From Flavobacterium difficile (GTDB lineage Bacteria > Bacteroidota > Bacteroidia > Flavobacteriales > Flavobacteriaceae), in NCBI RefSeq assembly GCF_011392115.1, contig NZ_JAAJBT010000001.1, positions 124,001 through 188,000 on the forward strand: 64,000 nt of DNA, given 5' to 3'. A model generated the notes under the pieces. It was given only the letters and a program-made list of their open reading frames with translations, was not told where the DNA came from and ran no database searches. Made by a program: the position numbers and the translations under genes. This document shows, one piece after another, positions 44,057 to 53,700 of this stretch; within the stretch, counting starts at the first letter, position 1, and every line of letters starts with the position of its first letter.

Positions 44057-45046
44057 ATGAAAGTAGCCGTTGTTGGAGCCACTGGAATGGTGGGAGAAGT
44101 AATGCTTCAAGTATTAAAAGAAAGAAATTTTCCGGTTACGGAATTAATTCCTGTTGCCTCTGAGAAATCTGTTGGTAAAGAAGTTGAGTTCAATGGGAAA
44201 AAGTACAAAGTAGTTGGTTTACAAACTGCTGTAGATATGAAAGCAGATGTAGCGTTATTTTCTGCAGGTGGAGAAACTTCTTTAGCTTGGGCACCAAAAT
44301 TTGCTGCTGCCGGAACAACAGTTATTGATAATTCTTCCGCTTGGAGAATGGATGAAACTAAGAAATTAGTAGTTCCTGAAATAAATGCTGATATTTTAAC
44401 GAAAGAAGATAAAATTATTCCAAATGCTAATTGTTCAACCATTCAATTAGTGATGGCTTTAGCACCGTTACATAAAAAATATAAAATCAAACGTATTATT
44501 GTTTCTACTTACCAATCTATTACAGGGACTGGTGTAAAAGGTGTGCAACAATTAGAAAATGAATATGCAGGTATTAAAGGCGAAATGGCTTATAAATACC
44601 AAATTCATAGAAATGCGATTCCACAATGTGATGTGTTTGAAGAAAACGATTACACTAAAGAAGAAATGAAATTGGTTCGTGAAACGCAAAAAATCTTAAA
44701 CGATAAAACTATCGGTGTTACCGCTACCGCAGTAAGGATTCCGGTTGTTGGCGGTCATAGTGAAGCGGTGAATGTAGAGTTTTACAACGATTTTGATGTT
44801 AATGAAGTGCGTTCAATTTTACACAACTCACCAGGTATTACTGTTCAGGATAATTTAGATACTTTTACCTATCCAATGCCTTTTTATGCAGAAGGTAAAG
44901 ATGATGTTTTTGTAGGGCGAATTCGTAGAGATGGAAGTCAACCTAACACGTTAAACCTTTGGATAGTTGCAGATAACTTACGAAAAGGTGCAGCAACTAA
45001 TACCGTGCAAATTGCAGAGTATTTAGTAGCACAAAACTTAGTTTAG
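44057..45046 (+). CDS. asd: Aspartate-semialdehyde dehydrogenase
   Basis: 329 aa. N-terminal NADP fold 'VAVVGATGMVGEVMLQVL', catalytic Cys126 in 'PNANCSTIQLVMAL', and 'RIPVVGGHSEAVNVEF' with the catalytic His. It makes aspartate semialdehyde for lysine/DAP, threonine and methionine, so it also feeds peptidoglycan. It has its own promoter and terminator and is probably a single-gene unit. Confidence 0.97.
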   Translation: MKVAVVGATGMVGEVMLQVLKERNFPVTELIPVASEKSVGKEVEFNGKKYKVVGLQTAVDMKADVALFSAGGETSLAWAPKFAAAGTTVIDNSSAWRMDETKKLVVPEINADILTKEDKIIPNANCSTIQLVMALAPLHKKYKIKRIIVSTYQSITGTGVKGVQQLENEYAGIKGEMAYKYQIHRNAIPQCDVFEENDYTKEEMKLVRETQKILNDKTIGVTATAVRIPVVGGHSEAVNVEFYNDFDVNEVRSILHNSPGITVQDNLDTFTYPMPFYAEGKDDVFVGRIRRDGSQPNTLNLWIVADNLRKGAATNTVQIAEYLVAQNLV

Positions 45047-45059
45047 TTAAACAAAACAT

Positions 45060-45090
45060 AAAAGAGCTTTAAAAAAGCTCTTTTTTTTAT
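45060..45090 (+). terminator. Intrinsic terminator after asd
   Basis: AAAAGAGCTT (45060-45069) pairs with AAGCTCTTTT (45075-45084), followed by more T. Confidence 0.88.
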
Positions 45091-45131
45091 TTTTTATTTT
45101 ACAATGATGATTTAATTAGTATTTTCGCAAA

Positions 45132-45470
45132 ATGATTGTTCGTAAAAGACAAATACTACTTAATGTTACTCTAGCGATTGCAATTCTTTTTGCTTTCTGC
45201 TACCAATCGTTGCACGTGTTTTTCGAAAAATCTCACCAATTTCATGATGAATTAACTGTTGTAAATACCTCGAAAACGTATTTGTCACAAGATAATCATG
45301 AAGATTGTCCGGTCTGTGATTTCGAATTTGCAGCTTTTCTTTCTACAGAAATTTTCACTTTTGACTTTATAAATCCTCAACATAATTTCCATTTTTCTAA
45401 TATTTACGAATCAATTGTAAAAGAAAAGGAATTTTTATGTTTCTCACATCGAGGTCCACCTTTAGTTTAA
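45132..45470 (+). CDS. Small His/Cys membrane protein (HEDCPVC) of a TonB-receptor cassette
   Basis: 112 aa. One N-terminal hydrophobic segment (about residues 9-30, 'LLNVTLAIAILFAFCYQ'). The rest is probably periplasmic and rich in His, Cys and aromatic residues: 'FFEKSHQFHDE', 'NHEDCPVCDFEF', 'INPQHNFHFSN', and it ends 'SHRGPPLV'. The CPVC pair plus histidines suggests metal binding. It lies 57 bp upstream of the TonB-dependent receptor on the same strand. I have seen similar short proteins placed before receptors in Bacteroidota, but I do not know a function. Metal handling is inferred. Confidence 0.6.
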   Translation: MIVRKRQILLNVTLAIAILFAFCYQSLHVFFEKSHQFHDELTVVNTSKTYLSQDNHEDCPVCDFEFAAFLSTEIFTFDFINPQHNFHFSNIYESIVKEKEFLCFSHRGPPLV

Positions 45471-45527
45471 TATTTTTAAAATAAAAGCCTTTCTATACGG
45501 GCTTGTTTGTAAATTTAAACTATTAAA

Positions 45528-47906
45528 ATGCGATTTATTTTTAGCTTTTTATTTGGTTTGGTTACTCTATTTGCATACTCTCAGTTTCAAGTTTCTGGTA
45601 AAGTTGTAAATACGTTTAACGAACCAATGGAAAACATTCATGTACACACCCACGGCAAAACCACTTCTACAGATGTAAATGGTAATTACACCATTTATAA
45701 TTTGAAGGAAGGAAACCATGTTATTGAATTTTCTTTTTCAGGATACTTACCCTATAAACAAAAGTATTTCTTAAAAAGCAATTTGATAATCAATGCAGTT
45801 ATGATTATAAACGAAACTCAAATTGAAGAAGTTGCCATACAATCGAAAAATTCAAATGTCACCAAATCGCAAAAAGAAAATGTGATTTCAAAAAGTACAA
45901 TTGAAAGATATGGTAGTCAAAATTTAGGTGATGTTTTAAAAGAAATTGCGGGTGTAAGTGCTTTAAAAACCGGAAATTCAATTGTAAAACCTATTATTAA
46001 TGGTTTGCACAGTAATAGAGTGGTGACTTTAAATCAGGGAATTCGTATTGAAGATCAACAATGGGGTATCGAACATGCTCCAAATATTGACATCAATTCC
46101 ATTCAAAAAATTAAGGTTATAAAAGGTGCTTCCGCCTTACAATATGGAGGTGATGCCATTGGCGGTGTAGTATTGTTAGAACCAAATCTTATTCGAGTAG
46201 ATACACTAATTGGAAAAACTATGCTTTCTCTAAATTCGAATGGAAGAGGAGGAAGTGCGGCTACTAGCTTGTTTCGAGCTAAAGAAAAAGGTTTAAATTG
46301 GAATTTTAATGCTTCCTTGAAGTATTTTGGAGACAGAGAAACAAGAAATTATGTTTTGAGTAATTCGGGAAATAGAGAACAAAATTTTTCTGGAGGATTG
46401 TCGTATCAACTTGCCAAGCATAATTTGTCTACTTATTACAGTTTATACAATTCTCAAGTTGGAATTTTAAAAGCGTCACATATCGGTAATACTAACGATT
46501 TGTATAATGCTATTGTGAATTTTCAACCCGCAGTTATTGAGGATTTTACCTATAATTTAGCGCATCCAAAACAAGAAGCTACACATCATTTTTTGAAGGT
46601 TCAAGATCATATTTCTTTAACTGATTTTTCAAGTTTAGAGGTAGTGTATTCTTTTCAATGGAATAACAGAAAAGAATTTGATGTAAGAAGAAACAGTCAG
46701 AATACCAATGCGGCTTTAGATTTAGATTTGAAAACACACATTTTTAAAGTAGATTTTCAAACTCAAAAAGGGAAATTTGAACTTAAAAATGGAGTGAATT
46801 TATTTTTGCAAAACAATGAAGCCAATCCGTTTACAGGTGTTCGCCCTTTAATTCCAACTTTTTCTAAAAACGAAATAGGTTTTTATGGAGTTTCTAACTA
46901 TAATTTCAATGAATCGTTAGTTTTTGAGTTAGGTGGAAGACTAGATTTCAGTACTATTGAAGCGTCAAAATATTATTTAAAATCAAGATGGAATGAACGC
47001 AACTATAATGAAGCATTTAGCGCTTTTATTCAAAGTGAAGTTGGCAATCAGTATTTCACAAAACCAAAATTTAATTATGTTAATTTCTCAGGAAATATTG
47101 GATTTAAGAAAACGTTTCATCACGATTATGTTTGGTATTTTAACGTGAACTTAGCATCTAGAAATCCGAATGTTTCTGAATTGTTTAGCGATGGTTTACA
47201 CCATTCTAACGGACAAATTGAATTAGGCGATTTGAGAATTCAGCAAGAAAAATCGTTTAAAATAGCCTCAACAGTGACAAAATCTTGGCAGCAAACTGGT
47301 TTTGAAATTCATCCGTATCTAAATTTTATCAACGATTTTATTTTTTTAAAGCCTATTGGTTTTGAAACTACAATTAGAGGTGCATTTCCTGTTTGGTCTT
47401 TTCAGCAAACCAATGCTGTTTTATCTGGAATAGATATTGCTTTTAATGCTGTTGTTTTTAAAAAAGGGTCGTATAATTTAGGTACTGCTTATGTGAATGG
47501 ATGGGATACATCAAACCAAAAACATTTAATAGATGTGCCGCCTTTAAAAATTATGAATGGTTTCAAATGGCATGAAAAAAACTGGTACAATTTTAAAGCG
47601 GAAGTTAAAAATGAATGGGTTTTTACTCAAAATCAATTTCCTAATTATAATTTTTCGGCAAATATCATTCAAAATAACCAATTGGTTGCGGTTGAGATTC
47701 CTATTAGCGAAGCACCAAAAGGCTACAACTTATGGCATTTTTATTCGGAGTTACAATTCGAAACGTCTAAAAAAACCAATTTAGTTATCGCATTTAGTAT
47801 CGATAATTTAACAAACGAAGCGTATAGAGATTACCTAAATAGACAACGTTTTTTTGTTGACGAAATGGGTAGAAATTTTCAATTACAAATAAAATTTAAT
47901 TATTAA
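45528..47906 (+). CDS. TonB-dependent outer-membrane receptor
   Basis: 792 aa. Signal peptide at residues 1-20. A carboxypeptidase-regulatory-like domain (about 22-105) contains 'MENIHVHTHGKTTSTDVNG' with clustered His. The plug domain is at about 118-225 ('LGDVLKEIAGVSALKTG', 'IKVIKGASALQYGGDAIGG'). The remainder is a 22-strand barrel ending in 'LQIKFNY', an aromatic outer-membrane signature. It imports a ligand using TonB energy. There is no SusD partner, so glycan uptake is unlikely. The His-rich neighbour and N-terminus point to a metal or metal chelate. The lipoprotein gene follows after 8 bp. Confidence 0.93.
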   Translation: MRFIFSFLFGLVTLFAYSQFQVSGKVVNTFNEPMENIHVHTHGKTTSTDVNGNYTIYNLKEGNHVIEFSFSGYLPYKQKYFLKSNLIINAVMIINETQIEEVAIQSKNSNVTKSQKENVISKSTIERYGSQNLGDVLKEIAGVSALKTGNSIVKPIINGLHSNRVVTLNQGIRIEDQQWGIEHAPNIDINSIQKIKVIKGASALQYGGDAIGGVVLLEPNLIRVDTLIGKTMLSLNSNGRGGSAATSLFRAKEKGLNWNFNASLKYFGDRETRNYVLSNSGNREQNFSGGLSYQLAKHNLSTYYSLYNSQVGILKASHIGNTNDLYNAIVNFQPAVIEDFTYNLAHPKQEATHHFLKVQDHISLTDFSSLEVVYSFQWNNRKEFDVRRNSQNTNAALDLDLKTHIFKVDFQTQKGKFELKNGVNLFLQNNEANPFTGVRPLIPTFSKNEIGFYGVSNYNFNESLVFELGGRLDFSTIEASKYYLKSRWNERNYNEAFSAFIQSEVGNQYFTKPKFNYVNFSGNIGFKKTFHHDYVWYFNVNLASRNPNVSELFSDGLHHSNGQIELGDLRIQQEKSFKIASTVTKSWQQTGFEIHPYLNFINDFIFLKPIGFETTIRGAFPVWSFQQTNAVLSGIDIAFNAVVFKKGSYNLGTAYVNGWDTSNQKHLIDVPPLKIMNGFKWHEKNWYNFKAEVKNEWVFTQNQFPNYNFSANIIQNNQLVAVEIPISEAPKGYNLWHFYSELQFETSKKTNLVIAFSIDNLTNEAYRDYLNRQRFFVDEMGRNFQLQIKFNY

Positions 47907-47914
47907 AACAAATT

Positions 47915-48475
47915 ATGAAAAATTTAAAAAATATCAGTTTAGCTTTATTAGGATTATTAGTAATTTCATGTAACGACGACGATACAGTTGCGCCGCCAGT
48001 TACTAATGAAGAAGAATTAATTACAACTGTAAAAGTAACTTTAACTAATGGGAGTAATTCTGTTGTGTTACAATCTAAAGATTTAGATGGAGACGGACCA
48101 AATGCTCCAGTTGTTACTGTTGTTGGAAATTTACTGGCAAACACCACTTACACAGGTTCAGTAGAATTTTTAAATGAAAGTGTAAATCCAGCAGATAACA
48201 TCACAGCTGAAATTTTAGCAGAAGATGAAGATCATCAAATTTTTTATCAGTTGACTTCAGGTTTAGGGACAATCTCTTATACAGATGTTGATTCAAACAG
48301 CCAACCAGTTGGTTTAGCGATTACCTATCAAACTAACGCTGTTGGGTCTGGAAATTTAGTTGTAACATTAAGACATCTACCAAATAAATCTGCAAATGGT
48401 GTGGCTTCTGGAAACATTGCTAATGCAGGCGGAAGTACTGATGCAGAAGTTACTTTCCCTGTAACAATTCAGTAA
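47915..48475 (+). CDS. Lipoprotein partner of the TonB receptor
   Basis: 186 aa. Lipobox 'LLVISC' (Cys19), then the acidic 'NDDDTVAPP' and 'TNEEELITTVKVTLTNG'. The mature part is beta-rich, with 'DLDGDGPNAPVV' (Asp-rich loop) and 'EILAEDEDHQIFYQL'. I recall similar proteins being labelled 'type 1 periplasmic binding fold superfamily' in Bacteroidota, next to such receptors. Probably outer-membrane-anchored and involved in ligand capture. Asp after the +2 position may favour surface export, but this is not certain. Confidence 0.75.
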   Translation: MKNLKNISLALLGLLVISCNDDDTVAPPVTNEEELITTVKVTLTNGSNSVVLQSKDLDGDGPNAPVVTVVGNLLANTTYTGSVEFLNESVNPADNITAEILAEDEDHQIFYQLTSGLGTISYTDVDSNSQPVGLAITYQTNAVGSGNLVVTLRHLPNKSANGVASGNIANAGGSTDAEVTFPVTIQ

Positions 48476-48488
48476 TTCTTATTCGATA

Positions 48489-48518
48489 AAAAAATCCCGA
48501 ATTTATTCGGGATTTTTT
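48489..48518 (+). terminator. Intrinsic terminator after the receptor cassette
   Basis: AAAAAATCCCGAAT (48489-48502) pairs with ATTCGGGATTTTTT (48505-48518). The innermost pairs must open to make a loop. Confidence 0.9.
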
Positions 48519-48525
48519 ATATTTG
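48518..48525 (+). promoter_or_regulatory. Promoter -7 box TATATTTG for the oligopeptidase gene
   Basis: Exact TANNTTTG, 16 bp before the ATG at 48542 and touching the end of the upstream terminator. The -33 region would fall inside the terminator stem. Confidence 0.5.
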
Positions 48526-48541
48526 TAGAAAACAAACACTT

Positions 48542-50647
48542 ATGAAAAAAATTATCTTATTTACAACTTTAACTAGTTCTTTTTTAATGCATGCCCAAAA
48601 TAAAATTAACTATCCTGTTACAAAAAAAATTGATCAAAAAGATGTATATTTTGGAACAGAAGTAAATGATGTATATCGTTGGCTGGAAAATGACAGAAGC
48701 CCTGAAACAGAAGCATGGGTAGCTGCACAAAATCAAACCACTTACAATTATTTAGATAAAATTCCTTATCGTCAAGATTTGAAAGATAGATTGACTAAAT
48801 TGTTCAATTACGAAAAAATTTCTGCTCCATTTGAAGAAGGTACTGAAACGTATTATTATAAAAATGATGGGTTACAAAACCAATCTATTCTTTACAAAAA
48901 AGGGAAAAAAGGTCAAAAAGATGAAGTTTTTTTAGATCCTAACACTTTTTCTAAAGATGGTTCTACCTCATTAGCCGGTTTAAATTTTACTAAAGATGGA
49001 AGTATTTTGGCGTATTCTATTTCAGAAGCTGGTTCCGATTGGAGAAAAGTTATCGTAATCAATACCAAAACGAAAGCTAAAATCGGGGAAACTATTATTG
49101 ATGTTAAATTTAGTGGCGTTTCTTGGTATAAAAACGAAGGGTTTTATTATTCAAGTTACGACAAACCAACAGGTAGTGAATTGTCAGCTAAAACAGACCA
49201 ACACAAGTTGTATTATCATAAATTAGGAACTTCACAAAAGGATGATAAGGTTATTTTTGGTGCAGATATTAAAAGACGATATGTTGGTGGTGGAGTTACT
49301 GAAGACGGTAAATATCTTATCATTTCTGCAGCCAATTCTACTTATGGAGGCGAATTTTATTATAAAGATTTAACCAAGCCAAACTCTAAAATCGTCACTT
49401 TAATAGATAATATGAATAACGATTATAATTTTGTAGACAATATTGGGTCTAAATTTTATATTCAAACCGATAAAAATGCTCCTAATCAAAAGTTGGTAAT
49501 CATCGATTTAAAAAATCCAGATGAAAAAAATTGGAAAACATTAATTCCTGAAACAGAAAATGTGCTTTCAGTTTCTACAGCTGGTGGCTATATTTTTGCA
49601 AATTACATTAAAGATGCAGTTTCTGTGATTTTACAATACAATTATGACGGATCTTTAAAAAGAACAGTTTCTTTACCTGGTATTGGTACTGTAGGAGGTT
49701 TTGGAGGTAAAAAAACAAAAAAATCTTTATATTATTCTTTTACAAACTATGTTAACCCAAGAAGTGTTTATAGTTTTAATGTAGATTCTGGAATTTCTTC
49801 GTTTTATATGAAGCCAAACATCGACTTTAATTCTGAGGAGTATGAATCAAAACAAGTATTTTATACTTCAAAAGATGGAACTAAAATCCCAATGATAATT
49901 ACCTATAAAAAAGGTACAAAATTAGATGGGAAAAACCCAACCATTTTATATGGTTATGGTGGTTTTAATGTAAGTTTAACACCTTCTTTTAACGTAGCAA
50001 ATACGGTTTGGTTTGAAAATGGAGGTGTGTATGCTGTAGCTAACTTACGTGGTGGTGGCGAATACGGAAAAAAATGGCATGATGCAGGAACGAAAATGAA
50101 CAAACAAAATGTTTTTGATGATTTTATTGCAGCAGCTGAATTTCTAATTGCTGAAAAATATACTTCACCAGACTTTTTAGCTATTAATGGTGGTTCTAAC
50201 GGCGGTTTATTAGTTGGAGCTACAATGTTACAACGTCCAGAATTATTTAAAGTGGCACTTCCTTCTGTAGGTGTTTTAGATATGTTGCGTTATCATACTT
50301 TTACAGCAGGTGCAGGTTGGGCTTATGATTACGGAACTGCTGAGGATAGTAAAGAAATGTTCTCTTATCTGTATAAATATTCACCAGTGCATAATGTAAA
50401 ATCGGGTGTAAAATATCCTGCAACAATGGTTACAACTGGAGATCATGACGATAGAGTAGTACCAGCACACAGTTTTAAATTCGCTGCCGAATTACAAGAT
50501 AAATACACCGGAGACCAACCTGTTTTGATTAGAATTGATGTGAATGCCGGACATGGCGCAGGAAAATCACTAACTTCTACAATTAATGAAATTGCAGATG
50601 AATTTGCATTTGCCTTGTATAATATGGGAATTGAAAAATTAAAATAG
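48542..50647 (+). CDS. Prolyl oligopeptidase family serine peptidase (S9A), exported
   Basis: 701 aa. Signal peptide at residues 1-19 ('SSFLMHAQ'). N-terminal linker, a seven-bladed propeller (about 75-420), then an alpha/beta hydrolase domain. The triad is intact: Ser552 in 'NGGSNGGLLVG', an Asp in 'GDHDDRVVP' (636 or 637) and His671 in 'NAGHGAGK'. It cleaves short peptides after proline, probably in the periplasm. Exported forms are common in Flavobacteria. It has its own -7 box. Confidence 0.96.
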   Translation: MKKIILFTTLTSSFLMHAQNKINYPVTKKIDQKDVYFGTEVNDVYRWLENDRSPETEAWVAAQNQTTYNYLDKIPYRQDLKDRLTKLFNYEKISAPFEEGTETYYYKNDGLQNQSILYKKGKKGQKDEVFLDPNTFSKDGSTSLAGLNFTKDGSILAYSISEAGSDWRKVIVINTKTKAKIGETIIDVKFSGVSWYKNEGFYYSSYDKPTGSELSAKTDQHKLYYHKLGTSQKDDKVIFGADIKRRYVGGGVTEDGKYLIISAANSTYGGEFYYKDLTKPNSKIVTLIDNMNNDYNFVDNIGSKFYIQTDKNAPNQKLVIIDLKNPDEKNWKTLIPETENVLSVSTAGGYIFANYIKDAVSVILQYNYDGSLKRTVSLPGIGTVGGFGGKKTKKSLYYSFTNYVNPRSVYSFNVDSGISSFYMKPNIDFNSEEYESKQVFYTSKDGTKIPMIITYKKGTKLDGKNPTILYGYGGFNVSLTPSFNVANTVWFENGGVYAVANLRGGGEYGKKWHDAGTKMNKQNVFDDFIAAAEFLIAEKYTSPDFLAINGGSNGGLLVGATMLQRPELFKVALPSVGVLDMLRYHTFTAGAGWAYDYGTAEDSKEMFSYLYKYSPVHNVKSGVKYPATMVTTGDHDDRVVPAHSFKFAAELQDKYTGDQPVLIRIDVNAGHGAGKSLTSTINEIADEFAFALYNMGIEKLK

Positions 50648-50675
50648 TTAACAAGAACGAAATTTATAAACATAT

Positions 50676-50723
50676 AAATTAAGGCAATACCTAAATTTGG
50701 GTGTCCTTTTCATACCTTAATTT
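50676..50723. repeat. Nested inverted repeat downstream of the oligopeptidase gene
   Basis: Outer arms AAATTAAGG (50676-50684) / CCTTAATTT (50715-50723) enclose the near-palindrome ACCTAAATTTGGGT (50689-50702). It could act as a terminator or be a small structured element. T-rich tracts are only partial. Confidence 0.6.
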
Positions 50724-50760
50724 ATTTGAATAATTAACAGTGAAATCTTTTTCAATTTGT

Positions 50761-50768
50761 TATATTTG
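50761..50768 (+). promoter_or_regulatory. Promoter -7 box TATATTTG for the TraB-like gene
   Basis: Exact TANNTTTG, 27 bp before the TTG start at 50796. Because this box lies here, an upstream in-frame start at 50757 is very unlikely. Confidence 0.55.
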
Positions 50769-50795
50769 GGCAACTTTAACCTAATTATTTTCAAA

Positions 50796-53700
50796 TTGAA
50801 GAAGATTTTATTTATATTGACTTTTTTGTCAATTTCTGCATTAGCTCAAGAAAAAAAATACCAAAGTTTGTTTTGGGAAATCTCGGGTAACGGATTAACC
50901 AAAAAATCTTATATGTACGGAACCATGCACGTTTCCGACAAGGTTTCTTTTCATTTGTCTGATGCTTTTTTTGAAAAATTATTAGCGTCTGATTATATTG
51001 CTAACGAAAGTGAACCTAATACTTGGACAGAATTATACGATTTGTTCAGCTTTTATAGAACCACAAGATCTTTTGGTGGTTTTTATTCCAATTTTTATAC
51101 TACACCCATAAAAAAAGACAATTTATATTCTCTTTTTAAAGGTACGAATTACAACTTAATTGGTTTGTTGTCTCGAACCAATCAAGCCAATCAGGAATAC
51201 CAAGAAGAAACGTATTTAGATATGTTTATTTACAGAACAGGAAGAAAATACGGAAAAAAAACATTAGGATTAGAAGATGTAAAAACAACCACATTAAATA
51301 TTGAAAAAGCGCAAGCTGAAATGGATATTAGTGAGATTGATGAAAACAAACAAGCCTTTTTGAAAATCTTAAAAAAGCGTTCTTATGCAGAAGTTCTAAG
51401 AGATGCTTACAGAGAAAAAGATTTAGATTTAATCGATACATTAAACATGCTTTCTTCACCAAAATCTTACAACAAAGCCATGCTTTTTGATAGAAATGAA
51501 GTGATGACAAAAAGTATGGATTCAATCATGAAAACAGGAAGTTTATTTGCAGCAGTAGGTGCAGCGCATTTACCTGGAAAAAACGGAATGATTGAAATGC
51601 TACGTAAAAAAGGATATACGGTTACACCCATACTTTCAGACTATACCCAAAAAGGGAAAAAACTAAAAAAACAAATTGAAGAGTATTTTGTAAAACCTGT
51701 TTTTGAAATCAATACCACATCAGATGAAATGATTTCTTTACCCTTATTTCCATTAGTTTTAAAAAATGATGAGAATTTGGAATCTCCAGATTTAGGAAAT
51801 GGTGGCTATATTAACGTAAAACGAATGTTGCTTAAAGATTTCATTAGTAAAAAAGATGAAAAATTTAATCATAAAACTTTAGACAGTTTGTTTTTTGAAA
51901 ATATTCCAGGTGAAATTTTAGAGAAAAAATCTTACCAAGAAAAAAATAATTTTGTTTACGATATTAAAAGTAAAACTAAAACTGGCAAAAACGAACGCTA
52001 CAGATATTATATAACTCCGTTAGAAATTATTGCTGTGATTATGAGTGGCGAAGGAGAATATGTTAGAAAGTATGAAGACGAAGTATACAATAATATTAAA
52101 ATTAAATCGTACAAACAAGATTGGGCTACTGTTGTGCCAAATAAACAAAATTTTAAAGTGCAATTACCTGCTTATTACTCGTTTGTGGGAAATAAAAAAG
52201 ATAATAAAAAGCTAGAAGATACCGAGATTTATGCTTTTGATGAGCAAGAAAATGCACATTATTTTTTAATTGAAAGTACCTTAATGGATAATGCTAATTT
52301 AGAAGATTCTGAGTACGAATTAAAAAGAATGCATTACGAATTTTATAATGTACACGAATTAGATTCTACTCAAACTAGTTTTGATGCTACTAAGTTTGAA
52401 TTTGTTTCTCAATCCAAACTAAATGAAAAAAATATTTATTTAAAATCGGTGTTAAAAGCCAATAAATATTACTTGTTAGGAACAGTAAATGCTAGTAAAA
52501 ATAAAGTAGATTCCTTTTTTAATTCTTTCGAAATTTTACCAGCAAAAGAAGAGATTGTTTACAGAGTACTTACAGATTCTACTGCTCATTTTTCTGTTGA
52601 AATTCCAAAACAACAAAATGAATATTTAGATTTTAAATTCGAAAGAAAAAACAGGTATCAAAAAGAAGATAAAACCAATCATTTTGAAGTAAAATACAAA
52701 ACATATGAGATCTTTTCTCCAAATAAAAATGTGGTGGAAATTTCCTATTCTCAACCGCATAAATATGAAAGTTATGCCGTTTTAGATTCCTTATTTAATA
52801 GAATTAAGAAAAATATTTCAACCGATTTCGAATACAGAAATTATACTAGAGCCAGTGAATTTGAAGATGTAGATTATGCAACTGTAGTGGAAGCGACTTC
52901 TGGAAACATTCAGGATTATGATGGTTCCGCACTTTTAAATGAAGATAAAAAAGAGGAATTTGATCCCTTAGATTATAAATATTCAATTTGGGATAAAACT
53001 TTAGCCTTATCATCCAATCAGAAACTAGAACTAACAAACGAAAAATTCACCAAAGACCCTTCTACTGATTTTTACGTTTACGAAGTTTTAGCAACGAAAC
53101 CTAAAAGTACTCAAGCTATCAAGTATAAAATTGTACTTAAAAAAGGAGAATATTATACCTTAACTACGTTAGTTGATAAAAAGTATAAAAATGACAATCC
53201 GTTCATAGAAAAGGTATTTACATCTTTTAAAGTAGACGATAAAGTAACTTCCAGAACTTTTTTTGAAAATAAGTTTGCATTGTTTGAAGAAGATTTAAAT
53301 AGCGAACACGACAGTATCCGATTTTCTGCTATAAAATCATTTGATAATTTAAGAATTGAAGAATCCGATTTTCCAAAACTTAAAAACTTAATTGAAAACT
53401 TCGAATTTCGTAAAGAAGAAATAGAATTTAAAGGTGATTTATACGAAAGAATTGGTGCTTTAAAAGTTCCTGAAGTTATACCTTTTTTAGAGAAAGCTTA
53501 TAAAGAAGAAGGTGTTGCTACACAAACACAATTTTCAATTTTACGTGCTTTAACTTTTCAAAAAAGTAAAATAGCGTATAAAAAAATTGCCGAATTGCTA
53601 GAATACGATTTGCCAATTTCAGATAATTATGTTATTTCGGGCTTATTTAATTTATTTACAGCTGATATCGAAAATTCTCAAGTGTTATATCCGAATGTTC

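Noticed and set aside
45120..45127. TATTTTCG as a promoter for the CPVC gene
   Set aside because: It ends only 4 bp before the ATG, so transcription would begin inside the gene.
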